From Acanthopleura granulata (Eukaryota > Mollusca > Polyplacophora > Chitonida > Chitonidae), in NCBI GenBank assembly GCA_016165875.1, contig JABBOT010000022.1, positions 3,685,333 to 3,749,332 on the forward strand: a DNA stretch of 64,000 nt, given 5' to 3'. The notes below the pieces were generated by a model. That model had not been told where the DNA came from. It saw only the letters and a program-made list of their open reading frames with translations, and did not search any database. Position numbers and translations under genes: made by a program. Numbering within the stretch: the first letter of the stretch is position 1; each line of letters opens with the position of its first letter. This document shows, piece after piece, positions 43,898-56,194 of this stretch.

Positions 43898-44566
43898 CCT
43901 AGCCCCACTAATATATTAACTACGCCACTTCCTGTTGGGAAATGCTTTATGGCTTACACGAGTGCATTAATTCCCCAAATTCAAACAGAACCTTTTCACT
44001 CTTGCTCCCAGGAGTAAAGTCTTATCATTTAACAGTGACAACTTCCGGTCACGAAGTTTACAGCTGCTTGAAAAACAGGCAGTATTCTCACAAACTTGTA
44101 TTGCTCACAAAATCACATTAAAACTATTATGGTGTATCACGTGCCAGAAATGTCTATGTTGGAAAATCTTCCAATCACATCTCCAACATTTTTAGGAGAA
44201 AAAACATGGGCGAAATAGATTTTCTTCAACACTGCACGTTCGACATAAACACGCTCATAAAAATTTGAAAATTTTAATGGAGAGAAATGTGATTCTTTAC
44301 CATTGTTTATCGAAATGAAATCAACTTGGAATAATATGCATCCAACTTTTATCCTCACACGCGCCTCTATTCCTCCATGGGAATCATGTACTAACTAATT
44401 CCAAAACGATCGTTGTGTCAGCACAATCTGGTAGCGAGGCCGAGCCGTCTAAGGATGGTGTAATCTTTAGCACTAAGGGGTAAGACGTGTCAACTCGGAG
44501 CAGAAAGGTTTCGTGTTATTGTGGGTAGGTGTGTGAAAAGTGAGGGAGCGGCCTGCCTGTCAGGCC

Positions 44567-45780
44567 ATGGCCTTTTCGGACCGTGCCCCTCGGCCGAATG
44601 CTGAATCCAAACGATGCTATCAGAAGGATTTAACGGTGAAAGTCGAGGTGCAGGACACAAACGTTGTTACTGCGGAAAAGCTTATTCGTGAAATAGAGGA
44701 AGTGTGTGGGCTCAACAGTATTTATGCGTGTGCACCCAAGGGAACAACGGGTTACGAGATCACAGTGGCGGACAGAAAAGTGAGTGATGTGTTGAAAGAT
44801 GGTTTGACTGTGGAAGGACATGATTGCTGGTGCACGGAATTGACAGGAAGATCCGTCGTGGTACCTTCATGCACTTGCCCAGCTACACAGAGGACAGCGA
44901 AATTTACGGAAAATTGAGTGAGTTGGGTATAGAGGCCATTTCGGATATTAGATGGCGATATCACAAAAGGACGAGCGTTGCCGATGGCACTAGGTATGTG
45001 AGAGTTTTATTTCCATCTGAGATCAAGTCATTACCTTATGCAATGCGATTCATGAAGGAGGATGGTTATGAATATTTTAAAACTGTTCATAACAACCACG
45101 TAAAAGTCTGCAGTATTTGTCTGTCTGATGAGCACTTGTATAAGCAGTGCCCTGACTTCACATGCCATAGATGTTTGATGCAAGGACACATGGCTAAAGC
45201 ATGCACCACACCTGAAAGCGAAGACTGTGGAAAACCTGGGGAGAGATGTTTCTGTTCAAACTGTGAAATGTGTGATTGTCGTCCGTGCATTTGTGGCGAT
45301 ATGTACTGTGAAGCCTGCTGCTCTGTCGAATGTGAATGCACGAGGAACGTGGATGATACCGAAACAACAGAGCACAGAGGGGAGGAAGATGAAACTCAGC
45401 AGAACAATGACCAACCACAAGACAAAAGGGTCATTGTTGAGACTAGCACCCAGGAATCCTTGTGGGGCGGGTGCTGACCCGGTTCCACAACCCGATGCTC
45501 AGATTTTCAGTGGGGAGACCTTGGATGATTGGCAGACTGTGCTGACAAAGAGGACGAGGAGACGAAGTGACAGTGTAGCAAATGTGGGAATGGTAGGAAC
45601 CGCTACAGTTCCCTCTAAACCTGTTGACACTGATTTTGAAAATAAAACTGATAGCAATAAACCAACTGGAAATTTAATGAAATCGCCAAAACATATTAGA
45701 AGGCGCAGGATAGTCCCTGTGCCGAATTTGTCGAAGGTTAGAGTTCGTTCTTCTCCGTATACGAAAATTCATATTGTGTA
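44567..45780 (+). pseudogene. LINE ORF1 remnant with CCHC zinc knuckles
   Basis: Starts at an ATG (MAFSDRAPRPNAESK). Three segments in different frames join near 44865 and 45465, so two frameshifts are needed. The middle segment has a conserved DGTRYVRVLFPSEIKSLPY block and a knuckle pattern VCSICLSDEHLYKQCPDFTC followed by HRCLMQGHMAKAC, then a very Cys-rich stretch (CFCSNCEMCDCRPCICGDMY). The last segment is basic (KRTRRRSD, HIRRRRIVPVP). It is a nucleic-acid-binding ORF1 protein by family knowledge. Confidence 0.8.
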
Positions 45781-45803
45781 AACCGATAACAATACTTATA
45801 GCC

Positions 45804-48800
45804 ATGGTATTAATTGCATCTTTAAATTGCAATGGTTTACGGAATATAGGCGAGTTGCGTAATATTTTGAGCAGAATGACAGCGGATATTGTGTGTCTAC
45901 AAGAGACATTTTGGAACGACCAATTTGTGGACGACAATAAAAGTTTATTCAATGGCAAAGTATTCTTTAGTAACTGTCCCACGGGATTTAAGGGGGTAGC
46001 TACAATAGAATCAAATAACATCGCTGATAAAGTAGTCGCAGTAGAGCGGGATGACTGTGGGCGGCTTCTAAAGGTATCACTGGATTTTGACAAGGAAATT
46101 TTCCATATTGTAAATATTTATGCCCCAAACAATGTGACAGAAAGAGCTGTATTTTTTCAGGAGGTTGAAAAATATTTAATTACAGACAATGTTATCCTAA
46201 TCGGTGATTTTAACACAGTGTTAAATAAATTAGACAGGCCCTCAAAGTTTCAATCGATTCAGACAGCATTGTGGACGAGCTATATGAGTATTTTAGTGGG
46301 ATTTTTAAGAAACAAGAGATTAATCAAGAAGTTGTAAATGAAGTTTTATCACATGTAAATAATTTTCTAAAGGAAAGTGACCGGGATTTTTGTGACCTAG
46401 AATTAACAGTAGATGAAATTAGAGCTGCCCTGCGAGGTATGGCCCTGGACAAAAGCCTAGGAGGAGATTCCCTGACTGTTGAATTTTATCTTCATTTTTG
46501 GGAAGAATTGAGTCAAATTTTGCTTACTGTTTTGCTTGATGTATATAATTATATACTTGACGTGGGATAAATGTCTCGTTCCATGAAGAGTGCTGTAATT
46601 TCGCTTGTATATAAGAAAAAAGGTGATAAGACACTGCTAAGGAACTGGCGCCCAATTAATCTAGTGAATGTTGATTACAAAATTTTATCCAGGTGTAGGT
46701 CAAATAGAATGAAAAAAGTGGTGGGGTCCATTACTGATGATTTCCAGACATGCTGCGTCCCGGGGAAGGATATAGCAGATACGATTAGTAGCCTGTGTGA
46801 TGTGTTGTGTTATGTTCAACGGGATAATGTAAATGCATATTTTATCAAACTTGACCAAGGAAAGGCGTTTTACTACAAACGTTGAAGCACTATGGTTTTG
46901 GAGAAAATTTTGTACGGTGGATTAAAATTTGCTACACTGATGTCCGAAGCGCAGTGAAATGCAATGGTTTTGTAACTAAATATTTTCCGGTAGAACAGTC
47001 TGTAAGACAAGGGTGTCCGATATCGGCCCTACTGTATGTATTTACTGCTGAACCCCTTGGTGCTCTTGTTAGAGCAAGTAAAGCTGTCCGAGGTATAGAA
47101 ATACCGGGCACTGGGAAGACATCACTGTTATATCAACATGCGGACGACACCACAGTAACAGTGGCGGATGTAGAATCGATACGGGGTGTGCTGGATTGTG
47201 TACAACTATATGGAAAAGCCTCTAACGCTAAGCTTAATTTAAGTAAATCTGAAATCTATCCAGCTAATGTACAAAATGTAGCCGACCAGATCGAAAACAT
47301 ACCAGTAAACAGAGATTGTCCTTCTATACTTGGCGTGTTTTTAGGACGTAATCAGCAAATGTGTGATGAGAAAAACTGGAAGGAGAAAATTACAAAGATC
47401 AAGTCTATTGTGAATAGATGGTCGCAGCGACAACTGACATTAAAGGCTAAAGTTGTAGTCGTTACGAGTCTCTTAATGTCGAGACTATGGTACGTAATGT
47501 CAGGTATTCCGGTACCCAACCAATATGCACAGGAGATAAAAGATGTATGTCTTAATTTTGTGTCGGGAAACAGAAAGCAACTTGTTTCGTATAGAACAAT
47601 TATCAACGATGTCAGAAATGGAGGGCTTAACTTTCCTGACATCGACGCTAAACTGAAGGCTTTCAGATTAAAAACAGTTCAAAGATTTGTAAACCCGAAT
47701 TATCATACTATCTGGAAACAGTGTTTCGGGTATTTTCTGTCCAAGTGGTGTAAAATAAGTCATTCTGTATCGATTTTCTATACGACAGTACTGCGAAATT
47801 TGTTGCAATCTCTACCCATTTTTTACCGAGAAGTTCTTACAGCTTGGTCAGAATTGACCAAAATCAACGATTTGATTGTAAAGTCAACTAATGAAATTTT
47901 GTGTCAGCCTGTGTTTTTTAACCCTAGAGTTGTGGTCCATGGCAAAACACTTTTTTCTGATCTGTTCGTGAAATCCGGATTGTTCTGTTTGTGTGATTTT
48001 ATTAACGAAGTCATTCCGGGCTTTTTACCTGAGTGTGGTATAAATGAGATAATCTTAGATACGTTCCCGAACTCCGACATATTCAGGATAAAACTGTTAT
48101 ATACACTGATAAAAGATAGCTTACTCAAAGTGTGGCTGGACACTGTGTGGAGCAGCCCAAAAGCTAATTGTACAGCCTGTTCTCCTATCCTAATGGTAAA
48201 AAACAAAGAGATACCTATTTTGAATCTGAGCAGTAGGAACTTCTACAATTTTTTTAAACAGAACTATGCATCAACCCCTGTAACAGTAGCGTTTTGGCAG
48301 AGCGTTTTTCCGAATTAGGATATTTCAGTGCACTTCCGCTATGTAGCGCTGCCTGGTAAGAATCCAAAAGCCGTAGATCTTGATTACAGAATTTTGAACA
48401 ATGTCAGTTTTACAAAAGACAAGCCCTGGAAATTTGGACTGATTGATTCTAATGTTTGTGATGTGTGTCAATCCGAAACAGAGGACTTGGTACATATGTT
48501 TTTAACTTGTAAATCTCTGTCATTTTTGCGGGATTATGTTTGGCGTTTGCTCGAAACACTGTTTTGTAACACACCTGTCAACGTATTAGGTGACATCGGT
48601 TTTGAAAAGTTGTTCATCTTCGGTCTTTCACAAAAACTTGCAAATGTGAATTTCTATTTTGTAAACACTGTTTGTAGTCTAGCACATTTAGCCATATTTA
48701 AATGCAGGAATAGCAAAATGCGCCACAATATCTCAGCAAATACCTTGCAAGTGTAAAAAGGGATGCTAGCCAACAACATCAAAGCGGCTAAAGTATACTG

Positions 48801-48894
48801 TTTTAATGCGGAACATGTTTTTGAAACACGGTATGTGAACAAGAGCCCTATTGTGCGCGTTAGGCGTGATGGAGAATTAAAACTTTTCCTTTAG
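45804..48894 (+). pseudogene. LINE ORF2 remnant: AP endonuclease and reverse transcriptase
   Basis: The endonuclease N-terminus is clear: IASLNCNGLRN, a catalytic-type LQETFW, VNIYAPNN and IGDFNT. Sequence then jumps near 46260 to the linker before RT, so the end of the endonuclease, including the SDH motif, is deleted. RT blocks: ISLVYKKKGDKTLLRNWRPI, KLDQGKAF with loss of the following residues near 46880, VRQGCPISALLYVF, and YQHADDTT in place of the usual YADD. The frame changes near 46260 and 46880, and in-frame stops lie at 46568, 48316 and 48754. The C-terminal region has a CDVC..ETEDLVHMFLTC Cys/His motif. Confidence 0.85.
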
Positions 48895-49679
48895 AAATTA
48901 TACATAATTGTAAATATCATACATCGTTCCGAAAGTAGTGCTGGCTAGCCATTATCCTCTAAATGAATCATATCCTATAAATTTAGAATTATAAGGTAAG
49001 GTGGCATCAAATAGCAAAAAAGCAATTATGAATCGGTCAGTGTATACTTGTTTGATATTTGTAAAGCTATGCATTATTACGTCTCTTCGGTGATAAGTAA
49101 TTTTACTGTAATGGGCGTAGCAAATGTATGTATCGCTGTATTTGTATTCGGATGAATAAATATTTTTCAAAAGAAAAAAAAAAAAGCCGCTGGTTTAAGG
49201 CACCAGTCTCTTCGGAGGCGTGGGTTCGAATCCCACCGCTGCCACCTTAAATTTAACTTTTTTCTTTTATCTACACTCCTTGTTTTCTTCAATGTTTCGA
49301 GGATATCGTAATGCTGCGAACCAATGCTAGTCATGAAATGTTAGGAAAATCCATACTCCTGTTCTTTCTTAGGTTTTCAAACCCATTTTCATAAAACACG
49401 TCAACTGACATAGCCATGCTGCTCGTACCAGTGGCCAAGTCACTCAACCACCTCTTGCAACATTTTTCATCAGACGATAAATCATGCACACTTAACACCA
49501 TTAACATTCATTATATTTAAAGCAAAGGCATGTGTTTCATTTCTCCTTTCCTCCACAGAATTTCAGCTAAACTTCACTTCCAGTCGAAAAAGAAATGCAA
49601 TAAAAGGAGGAATATGATGGTTAGTGTGAGCGCATGTCTCAACGAATTATCTTGCAGGCCAAGCGTAAAATAATTATTA

Positions 49680-49761
49680 TGGCAGCGGTGGGATTCGAAC
49701 CCACGCCTCCTCAGAGACTGGTGCCTAAAACCACCGCCTTAGACCACGCGGCCACGCTACC
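49680..49761 (-). tRNA. tRNA-Leu(TAG), probably defective
   Basis: 82 nt, class II with a long variable arm; anticodon TAG reads CUA. Unlike most copies it has C in place of the conserved A14 in the D arm and a G-G mismatch at the base of the anticodon stem, so it is likely a pseudogene. Confidence 0.75.
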
Positions 49762-50320
49762 TTTCCGACGAAACACTAGGCCTACTTGTAAAATAGCCAC
49801 ACTGACATGTTAACTAAGCCACTTCCGCTTGACAAATACTTTATAGCTAGCACGAGCGCATAAATTCCCCAAATTCAAACAACACTTTTTCACTGCTGCT
49901 CCCAGGAGTAAAGTCTTACCATTCAATAACGCCAACTTCCGGTCACAAAGTTTACAGCTGCTTGAAAAACACGCAGTATTCTCACATACTTATATTCCTC
50001 ACAAAATCACACTAAAAATATGGTGCATCACCAGCCAGAAATGTCTGTGTGGGAAAATCTTCCAATCAAATCTCCAACATTCTTAAGAGGAAAAACATGG
50101 GCGAAATAGATTTTCTTCAACACTGCACGTTCGACATAAACACACTCATAAAAATTTGAAAATCTTAATGGAAAGAAATGCCATTCTTTACCACTGTTTA
50201 TCGAAATGAAATCAACTTGGAATAATATGCATCCAACTTTTATCCTCACACGCGCCGCTATTCCTCCATGGGAATTATAGACTAACTAATTCCAAAACGA
50301 TCGTTTTGTCAGCACAACCT

Positions 50321-50402
50321 GGTAGCGTGGCCGAGCGGTCTAAGGCGCTGGTTTAAGGCACCAGTCTCTTCGGAGGCGTGGGTTCGAATCCCACCGCTGC
50401 CA
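50321..50402 (+). tRNA. tRNA-Leu(AAG)
   Basis: 82 nt, no intron. Acceptor GGTAGCG pairs with CGCTGCC; A box TGGCCGAGCGG and B box GGTTCGAATCC are intact; anticodon loop TTAAGGC between CTGGT and ACCAG gives AAG (probably inosine at position 34, reading CUU/CUC). A T run follows within 25 nt as a Pol III terminator. Confidence 0.97.
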
Positions 50403-50837
50403 CCTTAAATTTAACTTTTTTCTTTTATCTACACTCCTTGTTTTCTTCAATGTTTCGAGGATATCGTAATGCTGCGAACCAATGATAGTCATGAAATGTT
50501 AGGAAAATCCATACTCCTGTTCTTTCTTAGGTTTTCAAACCCATTTTCATAAAACACGTCAACTGACATAGCCATGCTGCTCGTACCAGTGGCCAAGTCA
50601 CTCAACCACCTCTTGCAACATTTTTCATCAGACGATAAATCATGCACACTTAACACCATTAACATTCATTATATTTAAAGCAAAGGCATGTGTTTCATTC
50701 CTCCTTTCCTCCACAGAATTTCAGCTAAACTTCACTTCCAGTCGAAAAAGAAATGCAATAAAAGGAGGAATATGATGGTTAGTGTGAGCGCATGTCTCAA
50801 CGAATTATCTTGCAGGCCAAGCGTAAAATAATTATTA

Positions 50838-50919
50838 TGGCAGCGGTGGGATTCGAACCCACGCCTCCTCAGAGACTGGTGCCTAAAACCAGCGCCTTAG
50901 ACCACTCGGCCACGCTACC
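50838..50919 (-). tRNA. tRNA-Leu(TAG)
   Basis: 82 nt, no intron. All stems pair; anticodon loop TTTAGGC gives TAG. A TTTT terminator lies about 11 nt downstream on the minus strand. Confidence 0.97.
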
Positions 50920-51478
50920 TTTCCGACGAAACACTAGGCCTACTTGTAAAATAGCCACACTGACATGTTAACTAAGCCACTTCCGCTTGACAAATACTTT
51001 ATAGCTAGCACGAGCGCATAAATTCCCCAAATTCAAACAACACTTTTTCACTGCTGCTCCCAGGAGTAAAGTCTTACCATTCAATAACGCCAACTTCCGG
51101 TCACAAAGTTTACAGCTGCTTGAAAAACACGCAGTATTCTCACATACTTATATTCCTCACAAAATCACACTAAAAATATGGTGCATCACCAGCCAGAAAT
51201 GTCTGTGTGGGAAAATCTTCCAATCACATCTCCAACATTCTTAAGAGGAAAAACATGGGCGAAATAGATTTTCTTCAACACTGCACGTTCGACATAAACA
51301 CACTCATAAAAATTTGAAAACCTTAATGGAAAGAAATGCCATTCTTTACCACTGTTTATCGAAATGAAATCAACTTGGAATAATATGCATCCAACTTTTA
51401 TCCTCACACGCGCCGCTATTCCTCCATGGGAATTATAGACTAACTAATTCCAAAACGATCGTTTTGTCAGCACAACCT

Positions 51479-51560
51479 GGTAGCGTGGCCGAGCGGTCTA
51501 AGGCGCTGGTTTAAGGCACCAGTCTCTTCGGAGGCGTGGGTTCGAATCCCACCGCTGCCA
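51479..51560 (+). tRNA. tRNA-Leu(AAG)
   Basis: Same sequence as 50321-50402, exactly 1158 bp further on. Confidence 0.97.
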
Positions 51561-51995
51561 CCTTAAATTTAACTTTTTTCTTTTATCTACACTCCTTGTT
51601 TTCTTCAATGTTTCGAGGATATCGTAATGCTGCGAACCAATGCTAGTCATGAAATGTTAGGAAAATCCATACTCCTGTTCTTTCTTAGGTTTTCAAACCC
51701 ATTTTCATAAAACACGTCAACTGACATAGCCATGCTGCTCGTACCAGTGGCCAAGTCACTCAACCACCTCTTGCAACATTTTTCATCAGACGATAAATCA
51801 TGCACACTTAACACCATTAACATTCATTATATTTAAAGCAAAGGCATGTGTTTCATTCCTCCTTTCCTCCACAGAATTTCAGCTAAACTTCACTTCCAGT
51901 CGAAAAAGAAATGCAATAAAAGGAGGAATATGATGGTTAGTGTGAGCGCATGTCTCAACGAATTATCTTGCAGGCCAAGCGTAAAATAATTATTA

Positions 51996-52077
51996 TGGCA
52001 GCGGTGGGATTCGAACCCACGCCTCCTCAGAGACTGGTGCCTAAAACCAGCGCCTTAGACCACTCGGCCACGCTACC
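51996..52077 (-). tRNA. tRNA-Leu(TAG)
   Basis: Same sequence as 50838-50919, 1158 bp further on. Confidence 0.97.
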
Positions 52078-52636
52078 TTTCCGACGAACCACTAGGCCTA
52101 CTTGTAAAATAGCCACACTGACATGTTAACTAAGCCACTTCCGCTTGACAAATACTTTATAGCTAGCACGAGCGCATAAATTCCCCAAATTCAAACAACA
52201 CTTTTTCACTGCTGCTCCCAGGAGTAAAGTCTTACCATTCAATAACGCCAACTTCCGGTCACAAAGTTTACAGCTGCTTGAAAAACACGCAGTATTCTCA
52301 CATACTTATATTCCTCACAAAATCACACTAAAAATATGGTGCATCACCAGCCAGAAATGTCTGTGTGGGAAAATCTTCCAATCACATCTCCAACATTCTT
52401 AAGAGGAAAAACATGGGCGAAATAGATTTTCTTCAACACTGCACGTTCGACATAAACACACTCATAAAAATATGAAAACCTTAATGGAAAGAAATGCCAT
52501 TCTTTACCACTGTTTATCGAAATGAAATCAACTTGGAATAATATGCATCCAACTTTTATCCTCACACGCGCCGCTATTCCTCCATGGGAATTATAGACTA
52601 ACTAATTCCAAAACGATCGTTTTGTCAGCACAACCT

Positions 52637-52718
52637 GGTAGCGTGGCCGAGCGGTCTAAGGCGCTGGTTTAAGGCACCAGTCTCTTCGGAGGCGTGGGTT
52701 CGAATCCCACCGCTGCCA
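52637..52718 (+). tRNA. tRNA-Leu(AAG)
   Basis: Intact copy, identical to 50321-50402. Confidence 0.97.
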
Positions 52719-53153
52719 CCTTAAATTTAACTTTTTTCTTTTATCTACACTCCTTGTTTTCTTCAATGTTTCGAGGATATCGTAATGCTGCGAACCAATG
52801 CTAGTCATGAAATGTTAGGAAAATCCATACTCCTGTTCTTTCTTAGGTTTTCAAACCCATTTTCATAAAACACGTCAACTGACATAGCCATGCTGCTCGT
52901 ACCAGTGGCCAAGTCACTCAACCACCTCTTGCAACATTTTTCATCAGACGATAAATCATGCACACTTAACACCATTAACATTCATTATATTTAAAGCAAA
53001 GGCATGTGTTTCATTCCTCCTTTCCTCCACAGAATTTCAGCTAAACTTCACTTCCAGTCGAAAAAGAAATGCAATAAAAGGAGGAATATGATGGTTAGTG
53101 TGAGCGCATGTCTCAACGAATTATCTTGCAGGCCAAGCGTAAAATAATTATTA

Positions 53154-53235
53154 TGGCAGCGGTGGGATTCGAACCCACGCCTCCTCAGAGACTGGTGCCT
53201 AAAACCAGCGCCTTAGACCACTCGGCCACGCTACC
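53154..53235 (-). tRNA. tRNA-Leu(TAG)
   Basis: Intact copy, identical to 50838-50919. Confidence 0.97.
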
Positions 53236-53794
53236 TTTCCGACGAAACACTAGGCCTACTTGTAAAATAGCCACACTGACATGTTAACTAAGCCACTTCC
53301 GCTTGACAAATACTTTATAGCTAGCACGAGCGCATAAATTCCCCAAATTCAAACAACACTTTTTCACTCTTGCTCCCAGGAGTAAAGTCTTACCATTCAA
53401 TAACGCCAACTTCCGGTCACAAAGTTTACAGCTGCTTGAAAAACACGCAGTATTCTCACATACTTATATTCCTCACAAAATCACACTAAAAATATGGTGT
53501 ATCACCAGCCAGAAATGTCTGTGTGGGAAAATCTTCCAATCACATCTCCAACATTCTTAAGAGGAAAAACATGGGCGAAATAGATTTTCTTCAACACTGC
53601 ACGTTCGACATAAACACACTCATAAAAATTTGAAAATCTTAATGGAAAGAAATGCCATTCTTTACCACTGTTTATCGAAATGAAATCAACTTGGAATAAT
53701 ATGCATCCAACTTTTATCCTCACACGCGCCGCTATTCCTCCATGGGAATTATAGACTAACTAATTCCAAAACGATCGTTTTGTCAGCACAACCT

Positions 53795-53876
53795 GGTAGC
53801 GTGGCCGAGCGGTCTAAGGCGCTGGTTTAAGGCACCAGTCTCTTCGGAGGCGTGGGTTCGAATCCCACCGCTGCCA
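53795..53876 (+). tRNA. tRNA-Leu(AAG)
   Basis: Intact copy; last + strand tRNA followed by the left-type spacer. Confidence 0.97.
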
Positions 53877-54311
53877 CCTTAAATTTAACTTTTTTCTTTT
53901 ATCTACACTCCTTGTTTTCTTCAATGTTTCGAGGATATCGTAATGCTGCGAACCAATGCTAGTCATGAAATGCATCGAAAATCCATACTCCTGTTCTTTC
54001 TTAGGTTTTCAAACCCATTTTCATAAAACACGTCAACTGACATAGCCATGCTGCTCGTACCAGTGGACAAGTCACTCAACCACCTCTTGCAACATTTTTC
54101 ATCAGACGATAAATCATGCACACTTAACACCAATAACATTCATTATATTTAAAGCAAAGGCATGTGTTTCATTCCTCCTTTCCTCCACAGAATTTAAGCT
54201 AAACTTCACTTCCAGTCGAAAAAGAAATGCAATAAAAAGAGCAATATGATGGCTAGTGTGAGCGCATGTCTCAACGAATTATCTTTCAGGTTATGCGTAA
54301 AATAATTATCA

Positions 54312-54393
54312 TGGCAGCGGTGGGATTCGAACCCACGCCTCCTCAGTGATTGGTGCCTAAAACCAGCGCCTTAGACCACTCGGCCACGCTAAC
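54312..54393 (-). tRNA. tRNA-Leu(TAG), probably defective
   Basis: Acceptor reads GTTAGCG (mismatch at pair 2:71), and the last anticodon-stem base is A (ACCAA), breaking a second pair. It sits at the junction of the two spacer subtypes. Confidence 0.75.
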
Positions 54394-54952
54394 TTCTTGA
54401 CGAAACACTAGGCCTACTTGTAAAATAGCCCCAATCACATGTTAACTACGCCACTTCCGCTTGACAAATATTTTATAGCTAGCACGAGTGCATTAATTCC
54501 CCCAATTCAAACAGCACTTTTTCACTCTTGCTCCCAGGAGAAAAGTCTTATCATTTAACAGTGATCACTTCCGGTCACACAGTTTACAGCTGCTTGAAAA
54601 ACACGCAGTATTCTCACATACTTATATTCCCCACAAAATCACACTAAAAATATGGTGTATCACCAGCCAGAAATGTCTCTGTGGGAAAATCTTCCAATCA
54701 CATCTCCAACATTCTTAAGAGGAAAAACATGGGACAATTAGATTTTCTTCAACACTGCACGTTCGAAGTAAACACACTCATAAAAATTTGAAAATCTTAA
54801 TGGAAAGAAATGCCATTCCTTACCACTGTTTATCGAAATGAAATCAACTTGGAATAATATGCATCCAACTTTTAACCTCACACGCGCCTCTAGTAATCCA
54901 TGGGAATTATAGACTAACTAATTCCAAAACGATCGTTTTGTCAGCACAGTCT

Positions 54953-55035
54953 GGTAGCGTGGCCGAGCGGTCTAAGGATGCTGGTTTAAGGCACCAGTCT
55001 CTTCGGAGGCGTGGGTTCGAATCCCACCGCTGCCA
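54953..55035 (+). tRNA. tRNA-Leu(AAG), 83-nt variant
   Basis: AAGGATGCTGG replaces AAGGCGCTGG, adding one base at the D arm / anticodon arm junction and breaking the last D-stem pair. The same type of change is seen at 57272 and in the LINE-split gene. Function is doubtful. Confidence 0.75.
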
Positions 55036-55471
55036 CATTAACTGGCATATTTTTGGGTTTTATCTACTTTCTTGTTTTCTTCAATGTCTTGAAGATATCG
55101 TAATGCTGCGAACCAATGCTAGTCATGAAATGCATCGAAAATCCATACTCCTGTTGTTTCTTAGGTTTTCAAACCGTTTTTCATAAAACACGTCAACTGA
55201 CATAGCCATGCTGCTCGTACCAGTGGACAAGTCACTCAATCACCTCTTGCAACATTTTTCATCAGAAGATAAATCTTGTACACTTAACAGGTTTAACATT
55301 GGTTATATTTAAAGCAAACGCATGTGTTTCATTCCTCCTTTCCTCCACAGAATTTAAGCTAAACTTCACTTCCAGCCGAAAAAGAAATGCAATAAAAAGA
55401 GCAATATGATGGCTAGTGTGAGCGCATGTCTCAACGAATTATCTTTCAGGTTATGCGTAAAATATTTATCA

Positions 55472-55553
55472 TGGCAGCGGTGGGATTCGAACCCACGCCT
55501 CCTCAGAGACTGGTGCCTAAAACCAGCGCCTTAGACCACTCGGCCACGCTACC
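55472..55553 (-). tRNA. tRNA-Leu(TAG)
   Basis: Intact 82-nt copy. Confidence 0.97.
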
Positions 55554-56112
55554 TTCTTGACGAAACACTAGGCCTACTTGTAAAATAGCCCCACTCACAT
55601 GTTAACTACGCCACTTCCGCTTGACAAATACTTTATAGCTAGCACGAGTGCATTAATTCCCCCAATTCAAACAGCACTTTTTCACTCTTGCTCCCAGGAG
55701 AAAAGTCTTATCATTTAACAGTGATCACTTCCGGTCACACAGTTTACAGCTGCTTGAAAAACAGGCAGTATTCTCACATACTTATATTCCCCACAAAATC
55801 ACACTAAAAATATGGTGTATCACCAGCCAGAAATGTCTCTGTGGGAAAATCTTCCAATCACATCTCCAACATTCTTAAGAGGAAAAACATGGGACAATTA
55901 GATTTTCTTCAACACTGCACGTTCGACATAAACACACTCATAAAAATTTGAAAATCTTAATGGAAAGAAATGCCATTCTTTACCACTGTTTATCGAAATG
56001 AAATCAACTTGGAATAATATGCATCCAACTTTTAACCTCACACGCGCCTCTATTCCTCCATGGGAATTATAGACTAACTAATTCCAAAACGATCGTTTTG
56101 TCAGCACAGCCT

Positions 56113-56194
56113 GGTAGCGTGGCCGAGCGGTCTAAGGCGCTGGTTTAAGGCACCAGTCTCTTCGGAGGCGTGGGTTTGAATCCCACCGCTGCCA
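56113..56194 (+). tRNA. tRNA-Leu(AAG), T-loop variant
   Basis: Otherwise intact, but the B box reads GGTTTGAATCC: the near-invariant C56 is T. Transcription and folding are likely impaired. Confidence 0.8.

Larger units (their letters stand above)
44458..49185 (+). mobile_element. Nearly full-length, inactivated Tx1-type LINE inside a tRNA gene
   Basis: Contains a short 5' UTR, ORF1 with a zinc-knuckle region, ORF2 with AP-type endonuclease and reverse transcriptase, a 3' UTR of about 290 bp and a poly-A tail (49174-49185) preceded by AATAAA. RT block order and sequence (VRQGCPISALLYVFTAEPLG) resemble the Tx1 clade of L1-like elements, a clade known to include elements that target multicopy RNA genes. 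Both ORFs are broken, so it is not autonomous. Confidence 0.88.
44430..49244 (+). pseudogene. tRNA-Leu(AAG) split by a LINE insertion
   Basis: The 5' part (44430-44457: GGTAGCGAGGCCGAGCCGTC, TAAGGATG) and the 3' part (49186-49244: GCCGCTGGTTTAAGGCACCA to the CCGCTGCCA end) together make one tRNA-Leu(AAG) gene. Between them lies a 4.7-kb LINE. The break falls between the D arm and the anticodon stem. No clear target-site duplication is visible. Confidence 0.9.

Noticed and set aside
50028..53723. A 73-codon minus-strand open frame (MRIKVGCILFQVDFIS...) repeated every 1158 bp
   Set aside because: It sits in array spacer and recurs only because units are homogenised. Right-type units break it, and it has no motif, so it is not treated as a gene.
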